Shown here: positions 1 through 5,311 of the stretch, piece after piece
Numbering within the stretch: position 1 is the stretch's first letter
Layout: every line of letters begins with the position of its first letter
Assembly (NCBI GenBank): GCA_946619805.1
Contig: CAMOMM010000081.1
Coordinates: 1-5,311, forward strand
Source: an uncultured Bacillota bacterium
GTDB taxonomy: Bacteria; Bacillota_I; Bacilli_A; Erysipelotrichales; Erysipelotrichaceae
Reading direction: 5' to 3'
Length of the DNA: 5,311 nucleotides
Translations under genes and position numbers: made by a program
The notes under the pieces: model-generated
What the model was told of the DNA's origin: nothing
Seen by the model: the letters and a program-made list of their open reading frames with translations, nothing else
Databases searched by the model: none

Positions 1-2
1 CT

Positions 3-737
3 GGCATTTCTATTATTACCAAAGGCCTTTGGGGCTGGAGCCCAACGGTGACCATCGATGTATTGGTTATCGGGCTGTTTATCGTAGGAGCTATTGTACT
101 GGGGAAGGAATTTGCGCTTAAGACTGCTTTAAGTAGTATTGTGTATCCGATTTTCCTGGAGTTTCTGGTCCGCCTGCCGGTAGTATTGGAGATAGATGCT
201 TTAATGGCTGTCATCTTCGGCGGCCTGATTGCCGGACTGGGAGTGGGAATTGCCTTCCGTCATGATGCTTCAACAGGAGGAACAGACATCATTTCCCTGA
301 TCGCCAATAAGTATCTTGGGGTTCCTGTTTCAACCGCGGTAATGGTGACTGACGGAGTCATAACTCTGCGGGGATTGGTAACATATGGCATGCAGGATGT
401 TCTGATGGGCATCATCTACATCTATGCTTCCGGAGTTGCCATCAATAAGATCATGGTTCCTAAGACCAATGAAGCAGTTGCCCTGTATATCATTACCGAA
501 AAGAAACAGGAGATCTGCGAATATATTCATACCATCCTTTCCCGCGGCACCACCTTGCTGCATGGCAAGGGAGGTTTTACCGATCAGGATAAGAATATAA
601 TTCTTACCGTAGTATCCAAAAACCAGTACATTAACCTTTCAAATTACATCGATAAAGTAGATCCTTATGCCTTTGTCATAGTTTCCGATGCCAAGGAGAT
701 CAAGGGTGAGGGATTTACCTATGAATACAGAGTATAG
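3..737 (+). CDS. YitT family membrane protein with C-terminal DUF2179 domain (YvjA-like), 5' end missing
   Basis: This is the 3' part of an integral membrane protein of unknown biochemical function. The reading frame is open from base 3 with no stop, so the GTG at 48 is an internal Val codon in a hydrophobic segment and the true start lies upstream of the window. The visible 244 residues hold several hydrophobic helices (about nt 45-105, 125-180, 200-255 and 330-450). They include the YitT-type glycine-rich stretch STGGTDIIS at about nt 268-294. A soluble C-terminal domain at about nt 510-725 matches DUF2179, with a conserved RGTTLLHGKGGF stretch, a DPYAFVIV strand and the family-typical GEGF near the end. 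In B. subtilis the YitT paralogue yvjA lies just upstream of cccB-ftsE, so the location supports a YvjA-like identity; no cccB-like cytochrome gene is present here. The family is clear, but the function is unknown and transport is only a guess. Confidence 0.88.
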   Translation, partial: GISIITKGLWGWSPTVTIDVLVIGLFIVGAIVLGKEFALKTALSSIVYPIFLEFLVRLPVVLEIDALMAVIFGGLIAGLGVGIAFRHDASTGGTDIISLIANKYLGVPVSTAVMVTDGVITLRGLVTYGMQDVLMGIIYIYASGVAINKIMVPKTNEAVALYIITEKKQEICEYIHTILSRGTTLLHGKGGFTDQDKNIILTVVSKNQYINLSNYIDKVDPYAFVIVSDAKEIKGEGFTYEYRV

Positions 738-752
738 TTTTTATCATATTAA

Positions 753-761
753 TGTTATAAT
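753..761 (+). promoter_or_regulatory. Extended -10 promoter element upstream of ftsE
   Basis: TGTTATAAT is a perfect match to the sigma-A extended -10 consensus TGnTATAAT. It sits in the only AT-rich intergenic gap of the window. No good -35 hexamer is visible at 16-18 bp spacing (TATAGT at 733-738 is poor), which fits an extended -10 promoter. Transcription would begin near 768-770, giving an untranslated leader of about 25 nt before the ATG at 795. I infer that this drives ftsE through at least the S41 gene and probably uvrB. A second, weaker alternative is TATATT at 763-768 with TTTATC at 740-745. Confidence 0.55.
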
Positions 762-784
762 ATATATTAGTTCCTTACAGTGAT

Positions 785-789
785 GGAGG
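785..789 (+). promoter_or_regulatory. Shine-Dalgarno site that fixes the ftsE start
   Basis: GGAGG lies 5 nt before the ATG at 795. The longer in-frame reading from GTG 780 or ATG 783 would place this site inside the coding region and would leave those codons with no ribosome binding site of their own. The ATG at 795 is therefore preferred. Confidence 0.8.
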
Positions 790-794
790 TATGC

Positions 795-1481
795 ATGGTA
801 AGTTTACAGAATGTATCTAAATCCTATAAGAATGGTGTAAATGCTTTAAACGATATAACCATTGATATCAATGATGGGGAATTTGTATATATCATTGGCG
901 AAACAGGTTCCGGGAAAAGTACCTTCATAAAACTGCTCGACGGTGAGGAAATACCAACCAAGGGCCGTGTTGAGGTAAACGGAATCAATGTCGGGAAACT
1001 GAGATTTTCAAAAGTACCATTATATAGAAGAAATATCGGAGTAGTATTCCAGGACTACCGTCTTATTGAATCCAAGACGGTTTTTGAGAATATCGCTTTT
1101 GCTCTGGAAGTAATCAATAAACCGAGAAAGGAGATCCGTCAGAGAGTCAGAGAAGTTCTTGAGATCATTGACCTGTCAGATAAGGCCAAGAGTTTCCCAA
1201 GTGAACTTTCAGGTGGTCAGCAGCAGCGTGTAACGATTGGACGTGCGATCGCCAATAATCCAAAGCTCTTAATTGCGGATGAGCCTACCGGTAACCTTGA
1301 CCCTGAACGCTCCAACGAAATCGTTGAGCTTCTGGAAAAGATCAATGAATCAGGTACAACCGTCATCATGGTTACTCATGACATCAACCTGGTCAATAAA
1401 TACCGCAAGCGTACCATTAAGTTTGAATATGGTCACGTAGTATCTGACAGTAAAGAGGGAGGATATATCGCCCATGTTTAG
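795..1481 (+). CDS. ftsE: Cell division ATP-binding protein FtsE
   Basis: FtsE is the cytoplasmic ATPase of the FtsEX complex, which uses ATP to drive conformational change in FtsX and so switch on wall hydrolases outside the membrane. From ATG 795 the product has 228 residues, normal for FtsE. Visible motifs are Walker A GETGSGKST (35-43), Q-loop VFQD with Gln86, ABC signature LSGGQ (138-142), Walker B LLIADE (158-163), D-loop GNLDP (166-170) and the switch His195 in VTHD. The segment KTVFENIAFALEV after the Q-loop is typical of FtsE and separates it from other ABC ATPases. The longer GTG start at 780 adds only MMEVC and lacks a ribosome site. The signature reads SGGQQQR where FtsE proteins often have SGGEQQR, and Walker A has TGSG rather than SGAG; both are compatible with activity. 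The 3' end overlaps ftsX by 8 nt, implying coupled translation. Confidence 0.96.
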   Translation: MVSLQNVSKSYKNGVNALNDITIDINDGEFVYIIGETGSGKSTFIKLLDGEEIPTKGRVEVNGINVGKLRFSKVPLYRRNIGVVFQDYRLIESKTVFENIAFALEVINKPRKEIRQRVREVLEIIDLSDKAKSFPSELSGGQQQRVTIGRAIANNPKLLIADEPTGNLDPERSNEIVELLEKINESGTTVIMVTHDINLVNKYRKRTIKFEYGHVVSDSKEGGYIAHV

Positions 1482-2370
1482 ACTTATCGGAAGACATTTC
1501 AAGGAAGCCTTCCAGGGCATCTTCAGACATTTCTCCAGTTCTCTTAACAGCATTACCGCAGTAACGGTAACTCTTTTGCTTGTCAGTCTGTTAACGCTTA
1601 TCATCGGTAACGTTTCACAGATAACCAGAGTACTGGAAGATGAAGTCAAGATCTGGGTCAAGATCGAAGATGAAATTGAAGAAGGCGAAATTCCTTCACT
1701 GACCAGAAAAGTGGAAAACGTTGAAGGTGTTGCTCAGGTCGAATTCTCTGACAAGGACAGTGAATTAGACAGATTCATCAGCGGATTCGGTGAAGAAGGA
1801 AAGCTGTTTGAAATCTACAGAGAAGATAATCCGCTAAGCAGAGCATTCATCGTTTCACTGCGTGAAGGCTTCAGCATTTCTGATGTGGCCAGCCGCATTG
1901 AAAAGGTCAACGGTATCAGTGAAATCGACTTCGGTGGTGTAAATACCGAAGAATTCCTGAAACTGCTCAATGGAATCAGACAGGGCGGTTACATCATTGT
2001 ACTGGCTCTGACCTTAGTCGCTATTTTCCTGATTCAGAATACAATCAACCAGACAATTTTCAACAGAAGACTGGAAATAAGCATCATGAGACAGGTAGGT
2101 GCTTCCAACTCCTATATCCGTCAGCCATTCGTAATTGAAGGTATTTTCATCGGATTAATGGGATCAATCCTGCCGGTCCTGGCAACGATTTTCGGTTATA
2201 AGTATATTTATGAAGCATTCCAGGGAAAACTGGTTTCCGGAATGCTGACACTGCAGCCGGTTTATCCGTTTGCCTTCTTTGTATCAGGATTCCTGGTCAT
2301 CGTAGGTATCGTTGTTGGTCTGATAGGTTCATTCCTGTCTGTCAACAAGCACTTAAGATGGAGGAGATAA
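1474..2370 (+). CDS. ftsX: Cell division protein FtsX, membrane subunit of FtsEX
   Basis: FtsX is the transmembrane partner of FtsE; it passes the ATPase state to extracellular hydrolase adaptors and does not act as a classic transporter. The 298-residue product has the family layout: a short basic cytoplasmic N-terminus, helix 1 (about 27-45), an acidic external domain (about 47-170), helix 2 (about 171-190), then helices 3 (about 220-242) and 4 (about 266-290) and a basic cytoplasmic tail ending WRR. After helix 2 lies the conserved cytoplasmic segment RRLEISIMRQVGASNSYIRQ (198-217), followed by PFVIEG, a hallmark of FtsX. The start ATG overlaps the ftsE stop by 8 nt, and an AGAGGGAGG ribosome site at 1454-1462 lies inside ftsE. 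Length and topology show no truncation. The large external loop is the expected docking surface for the coiled coil of the next gene product. Confidence 0.96.
   Translation: MFRLIGRHFKEAFQGIFRHFSSSLNSITAVTVTLLLVSLLTLIIGNVSQITRVLEDEVKIWVKIEDEIEEGEIPSLTRKVENVEGVAQVEFSDKDSELDRFISGFGEEGKLFEIYREDNPLSRAFIVSLREGFSISDVASRIEKVNGISEIDFGGVNTEEFLKLLNGIRQGGYIIVLALTLVAIFLIQNTINQTIFNRRLEISIMRQVGASNSYIRQPFVIEGIFIGLMGSILPVLATIFGYKYIYEAFQGKLVSGMLTLQPVYPFAFFVSGFLVIVGIVVGLIGSFLSVNKHLRWRR
2360..2364 (+). promoter_or_regulatory. Ribosome binding site of the pcsB-like gene inside the ftsX 3' end
   Basis: GGAGG is embedded in the last sense codons of ftsX (Trp-Arg-Arg), 7 nt before ATG 2372. Ribosomes finishing ftsX would uncover and load at this site, supporting coupled synthesis of FtsX and its presumed hydrolase partner. 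Confidence 0.8.
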
Positions 2371-2371
2371 C

Positions 2372-3787
2372 ATGAAGAAACTGTTAGCGGTCATCCTTTC
2401 ATTAAGCTGTATTCTTGGCTGTTTTTGTGGTGCTAAAAACGGTGATAAGTTTGTTTACCGTGCTGACGAAAACGATGAGTTTGAAGCGAATGAAGATTAC
2501 TACTGGCAGTTATGCACAACCAGAGGCCTTGATGAGGCCACGACCCGGATGTGTGCCCGTTTCAGAGCTTATGAGGACAGCAAGAGGCAGTCCATTGAAG
2601 GCAACATCAGAGATCTGAACAATCAGATCGCTGACATCAAGGCCAACATCATGAGCCAGGGACAGCGTTTAAATGACATCAACAATACCATTGCGTCTGT
2701 GGAAAAGCAGATCAAGGGCATTGAAATTGAAATAAAGACCATTGAAGAGAACATTGATGACATCACCAATCAGATCATCGAAAGAGAACAGAAGATCGAA
2801 GAACTGAATGACGGAATCAAGACCAGAATGGTGGCTCTGCAGTCAACCATGTCTCTGAATACCTACATCAGTTTCATCATGGGAGCCAACAGCTTCGTTG
2901 ACCTGTTAAGAAGAGTCAATGCGATCAACCAGTTCACCAGCTATGACGTTTCCAAGATCAGGCAGATGGAAGAAGAAAAGGTACTGCTGCAGAAGGACAA
3001 GGAAGAACTCCAGGCTCAGAAAGACGAACAGGTCAAGAAGAGAGCTGAACTGGAAGCTTATAAACAGGACCTCAATGTACTGCGTCAGCAGGCTGAGGAA
3101 CTGATTGCTGAATATCACCGTCAGGTACGGTTGCTGGATGAAGCCAAGATGGCTCAGCAGCTGGACATGAGTGCTTTGGAAGATAAAATCGCTGAAATCG
3201 ATGATGCCTTAAGCGGATATTATCCTAGTCCGGGATTTGCCCGTCCTTTATCAGGGGGATACTGGATCTCTTCAGGCTGTTACTATTATGTTCCAGGCGT
3301 GCCAAGCAGCGGATTCCATCCGGCAGCTGACATGGCTGTTGGTGTCGGAACTCCGTTGTATGCCGTAGCAAATGGTTATGTTGTCGCAACCAGAGGCGGC
3401 TGCGGCTATGGCTGGATTGGCAACAGCTGTAATGGCGGTTTCGGTAACTACGTTGTTTACATGATTGAAGTTAACGGCATAAGTTACTTTGTCATCAATG
3501 CACACTTAAGTGCAATATATGTTTCTGTCGGTGATGTCGTTCACCAGGGACAGGAAGCACTTGGTCTGACCGGCAGTTCAGGCAGTTCCAGCGGACCGCA
3601 CCTGCATGTGGAAATCATCAGATTCGGTACGATGGGCATCAAGGCCGCTGTCAGAGAATACAGCAGCGTCGGACAGATCTACTATACAATGGGACGTAAT
3701 ATCAACTGGGCCTGTGCATACCGCGGCGCACCGTGCTATGAGAATGCGCTGGAAATGCTGGGACTGGTATATCAGGGTGGCTACTAA
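2372..3787 (+). CDS. PcsB-like M23 peptidoglycan hydrolase with coiled coil (FtsEX effector)
   Basis: This is an exported cell-wall endopeptidase, by family a zinc enzyme that cuts peptidoglycan cross-bridges or stem peptides. Of 471 residues, about 1-21 form a signal peptide (MKKLLAVILS, then a hydrophobic core). Residues about 65-280 are a long, charged heptad-like coiled coil, broken at about 161-199 by a hydrophobic helical stretch (SFIMGANSFVDLLRRV) typical of the PcsB coiled-coil family and probably involved in FtsX docking. Residues about 290-420 are an M23/LytM domain with His316 and Asp320 (HPAAD), His378 (AHLS) and His410/His412 (GPHLH), so the zinc and catalytic residues are complete. 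The domain has an insertion with Cys344 and Cys353 before GGFGNYVV. In all, the mature part has seven cysteines (48, 61, 303, 344, 353, 448, 455). Streptococcal PcsB has a CHAP domain instead; this protein pairs the PcsB-type stalk with M23, as EnvC-like proteins do. It lies 1 nt after ftsX. Hydrolase activity is well supported; the FtsEX partnership is inferred from context and architecture. Confidence 0.9.
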   Translation: MKKLLAVILSLSCILGCFCGAKNGDKFVYRADENDEFEANEDYYWQLCTTRGLDEATTRMCARFRAYEDSKRQSIEGNIRDLNNQIADIKANIMSQGQRLNDINNTIASVEKQIKGIEIEIKTIEENIDDITNQIIEREQKIEELNDGIKTRMVALQSTMSLNTYISFIMGANSFVDLLRRVNAINQFTSYDVSKIRQMEEEKVLLQKDKEELQAQKDEQVKKRAELEAYKQDLNVLRQQAEELIAEYHRQVRLLDEAKMAQQLDMSALEDKIAEIDDALSGYYPSPGFARPLSGGYWISSGCYYYVPGVPSSGFHPAADMAVGVGTPLYAVANGYVVATRGGCGYGWIGNSCNGGFGNYVVYMIEVNGISYFVINAHLSAIYVSVGDVVHQGQEALGLTGSSGSSSGPHLHVEIIRFGTMGIKAAVREYSSVGQIYYTMGRNINWACAYRGAPCYENALEMLGLVYQGGY

Positions 3788-5229
3788 TGGATTATAAACC
3801 AACTAAAAGGAATTCTACTTTGAATATGATAATGGTAATCGTTTTTGCGGCACTGGCCATAACGATTACTTTTGTCATTGGTTACCGGGTCGGACACTTT
3901 TTCAAACCTGGTGATACGGTAATAGATGACGGAAGATTCACCGGTCTGGAAGCTGTTTATGATGTAATGGTAAAGGACTTCTATTACGGTGATGATTCGG
4001 AAGATTACAAGGATAAGCTTGTCTACGATGCCATTAACGGCATGGTTGATGCCCAGGGGGACATTCATACTGATTACATGACCCCGGAAGAAGTCCGGGA
4101 GTTTACCGGATCCCTTGAAAGCAATATCGTCGGCATTGGCATCAGATATACCGAACTTGACGGTGAGATCCTGGTAAGGGAAGTCTTAAGAGATTCACCG
4201 GCACAGAAAGCCGGAATTCAGGAAGGTGACATCATCACGGCAGTTGACGGTGTTTCCTGCAAGGAAAACTCTCTTGATGACGTAGTGAAACTGGTCAGCG
4301 GCAAAGTCGGAACCAAGGTTACCCTGACAATAAACAGAATGGGTCAGACCATTGAGGTTACAGCTACGAGAGATGTTATTGGAACGACAGTATCATCGTC
4401 AATCAAGGATGGGATCGGCATTCTGACCATCAACTCCTTCGGTGACGCTACGGCTGAGGAAATGGCCGGACATCTGAAGTATCTGGCTGACAATAAAGTG
4501 ACCAGATATATCATTGACCTGCGCAATAACGGCGGCGGCTATGCCATGACGCTTGATGAAATGTGCACATATTTCATGGAGAACGGTCAGATCGTCATGA
4601 TCGAGGAAGACCGCGAGGGACATCAGATCATTGACAAGGTCAAGAAGTCCAGAAAGATCAAGTACGATAAGATAGTGATCCTGGTCAACGATAATTCTGC
4701 CAGTTGTTCTGAAGTATTCACCATGGCGCTTAAGGAAAACTGCGGTGCCATCGTGGTTGGAACGACTACCTATGGAAAAGGTGTGGCTCAGCTGCAGAAG
4801 ATCTTCCCTGACGGCAGTGCCATCAAATATACTGATGTCATCTGGAAGTCAGGCAACGGTGTATTCATTAACGGGGAAGGAATTACCCCGGATTATACAG
4901 TCAGACTGCATGATGCTCTTTATGCCAATATTCTGACGCTGGATGATGAGGAAACCTATCAGTTTGATCAGGTCAGCTACAAGATTGGCGTTGTTCAGAC
5001 CATGCTGGATTTCCTGGGATACCAGCCGGACAGACAGGATGGCTATTTCTCCCGGGCTACTGAAACCGCCCTGGAAGCTTTCCAGAGAGATAATTCACTG
5101 GAAGTTACGGGAATATTGGATAAGACAACTGCTTCTGTCATGGATGCCAGAGTCATCAATGAATGGAGCATTAACAGAGACCGGCACGATACACAGATGC
5201 AGAAAGCTCTGCAGCTTGCGAAAGAGTAG
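3787..5229 (+). CDS. S41 carboxyl-terminal processing peptidase (CtpA/CtpB-like) with PDZ and peptidoglycan-binding domains
   Basis: This is a membrane-anchored serine protease acting outside the membrane; the family trims or degrades proteins from their C-termini. The 480 residues hold one N-terminal helix (about 12-33, basic residues before it, so the rest faces out). A helical region at about 50-110 is followed by a PDZ domain (about 112-195, with GIGIRY and the SPAQKAGIQEGDII core), the S41 core (about 205-375) and a PG_binding_1 domain (about 397-453, with DGYFSRATETALEAFQ). The Ser/Lys/Gln triad is intact: Ser306 in NSASCSE, Lys331 in TYGKG, and Gln335; the 25-residue Ser-Lys spacing equals that of E. 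coli Prc. Cys307 replaces the usual Ala beside the catalytic Ser. The ATG overlaps the upstream stop in TAATG, with a weak AGGGTGG ribosome site at 3774-3780, so translation is likely coupled. B. subtilis ctpB also follows ftsEX. The substrate is unknown; the neighbouring hydrolase is one candidate. Confidence 0.93.
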   Translation: MDYKPTKRNSTLNMIMVIVFAALAITITFVIGYRVGHFFKPGDTVIDDGRFTGLEAVYDVMVKDFYYGDDSEDYKDKLVYDAINGMVDAQGDIHTDYMTPEEVREFTGSLESNIVGIGIRYTELDGEILVREVLRDSPAQKAGIQEGDIITAVDGVSCKENSLDDVVKLVSGKVGTKVTLTINRMGQTIEVTATRDVIGTTVSSSIKDGIGILTINSFGDATAEEMAGHLKYLADNKVTRYIIDLRNNGGGYAMTLDEMCTYFMENGQIVMIEEDREGHQIIDKVKKSRKIKYDKIVILVNDNSASCSEVFTMALKENCGAIVVGTTTYGKGVAQLQKIFPDGSAIKYTDVIWKSGNGVFINGEGITPDYTVRLHDALYANILTLDDEETYQFDQVSYKIGVVQTMLDFLGYQPDRQDGYFSRATETALEAFQRDNSLEVTGILDKTTASVMDARVINEWSINRDRHDTQMQKALQLAKE

Positions 5230-5231
5230 TT

Positions 5232-5311
5232 ATGGACGAAAAATTCAAACTTGTTTCCCAGTTCAGCCCCAAGGGTGATCAGCCTCAGGCTATTGATGCC
5301 CTGACCAGGGG
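5232..5311 (+). CDS. uvrB: UvrABC system protein B (UvrB), 5' fragment cut by window end
   Basis: UvrB is the DNA damage-verifying helicase-like subunit of nucleotide excision repair, working with UvrA and UvrC in the cytoplasm. Only the first 26 codons are present, but they read FKLVSQFSPKGDQPQAID, the very conserved opening of UvrB, whose Q-motif-like GDQP stretch contacts ATP. The ATG follows the S41 stop codon by 2 nt, with a modest AAAGAG ribosome site at 5221-5226, so it is probably translated from the same message. About 25 residues are too few to judge completeness, and the Walker motifs lie beyond the window. Confidence 0.93.
   Translation, partial: MDEKFKLVSQFSPKGDQPQAIDALTR

Noticed and set aside
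48..737. The GTG at 48 as the true start of the first gene
   Set aside because: The frame is open back to base 3 and the upstream residues (GISIITKGLWGWSP) read as a continuation of a YitT protein; the GTG is an internal Val and has no ribosome binding site before it.
746..763. ATATT...AATAT inverted repeat after the YitT gene as a terminator
   Set aside because: The stem is only 5 A/T pairs, has no GC content and no following T-run, and overlaps the better-supported -10 element.
780..794. ftsE starting at GTG 780 or ATG 783
   Set aside because: The GGAGG at 785-789 would fall inside the gene, and FtsE homologues begin close to the residues coded from ATG 795.
1350..1661. Reverse-strand open frame of 103 codons across the ftsE/ftsX junction
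   Set aside because: It lies opposite two highly conserved genes, shows no recognisable motif or ribosome site, and its composition is that of an antisense shadow.
2560..3200. Repetitive-looking charged region as a DNA repeat or internal duplication
   Set aside because: The pattern comes from coiled-coil heptads rich in Glu, Lys, Gln and Ile; I see no direct nucleotide repeat of meaningful length.
3272..4068. Reverse-strand open frames opposite the M23 and S41 N-terminal regions
   Set aside because: Their translations show no domain features and the forward frames are fully explained by catalytic motifs.
4943..5278. Forward open frame of 111 codons in another frame over the S41 3' end and uvrB start
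   Set aside because: It overlaps the recognisable PG-binding domain and the conserved UvrB N-terminus, and its own translation shows no family features.

Overview
The window reads as an ordinary chromosomal segment of a low-to-moderate-GC Gram-positive bacterium (Bacillota). The evidence is the gene content and order: a YitT/DUF2179 membrane protein, then ftsE, ftsX, an M23 hydrolase with a PcsB-type coiled coil, a PDZ-containing S41 peptidase and uvrB. From memory, Bacillus subtilis has a related order (yvjA, cccB, ftsE, ftsX, ctpB, further genes, then uvrB-uvrA). The cysteine-rich PcsB-like protein placed between ftsX and the S41 gene reminds me of Erysipelotrichia-type Firmicutes more than of bacilli, but that placement is a low-confidence inference.

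Layout, all on the + strand. From 1 to 737 is the 3' part of a YitT-family gene, cut by the window edge. A short AT-rich gap (738-794) carries a perfect extended -10 promoter element (TGTTATAAT) and a strong Shine-Dalgarno site. ftsE (795-1481), ftsX (1474-2370), the pcsB-like gene (2372-3787), the S41 peptidase gene (3787-5229) and uvrB (5232 to the window end) then follow almost without spacing. The junctions are an 8-nt overlap, a 1-nt gap, a 1-nt overlap and a 2-nt gap. I see no intrinsic terminator, RNA gene, mobile element, CRISPR array or convincing reverse-strand gene. No stretch of 300 bases or more lacks a gene.

How the genes work together: FtsE (cytoplasmic ATPase) and FtsX (four-helix membrane partner with an external loop) form the type VII ABC-like complex that activates cell-wall hydrolases across the membrane through coiled-coil proteins. 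The next gene encodes exactly such a partner: signal peptide, long coiled coil, and an M23 peptidase domain with all zinc-binding and catalytic residues present. The S41 peptidase that follows is membrane-anchored, faces outward and carries a C-terminal peptidoglycan-binding domain, so it could process or limit the hydrolase or another wall protein. uvrB (nucleotide excision repair) appears to share the transcript without an obvious functional link.

I do not see a wholly new system. The points most worth following are the hydrolase plus protease pairing behind FtsEX, the seven cysteines in the exported part of the PcsB-like protein, its ambiguous lipobox, and the Cys next to the catalytic Ser of the S41 peptidase.
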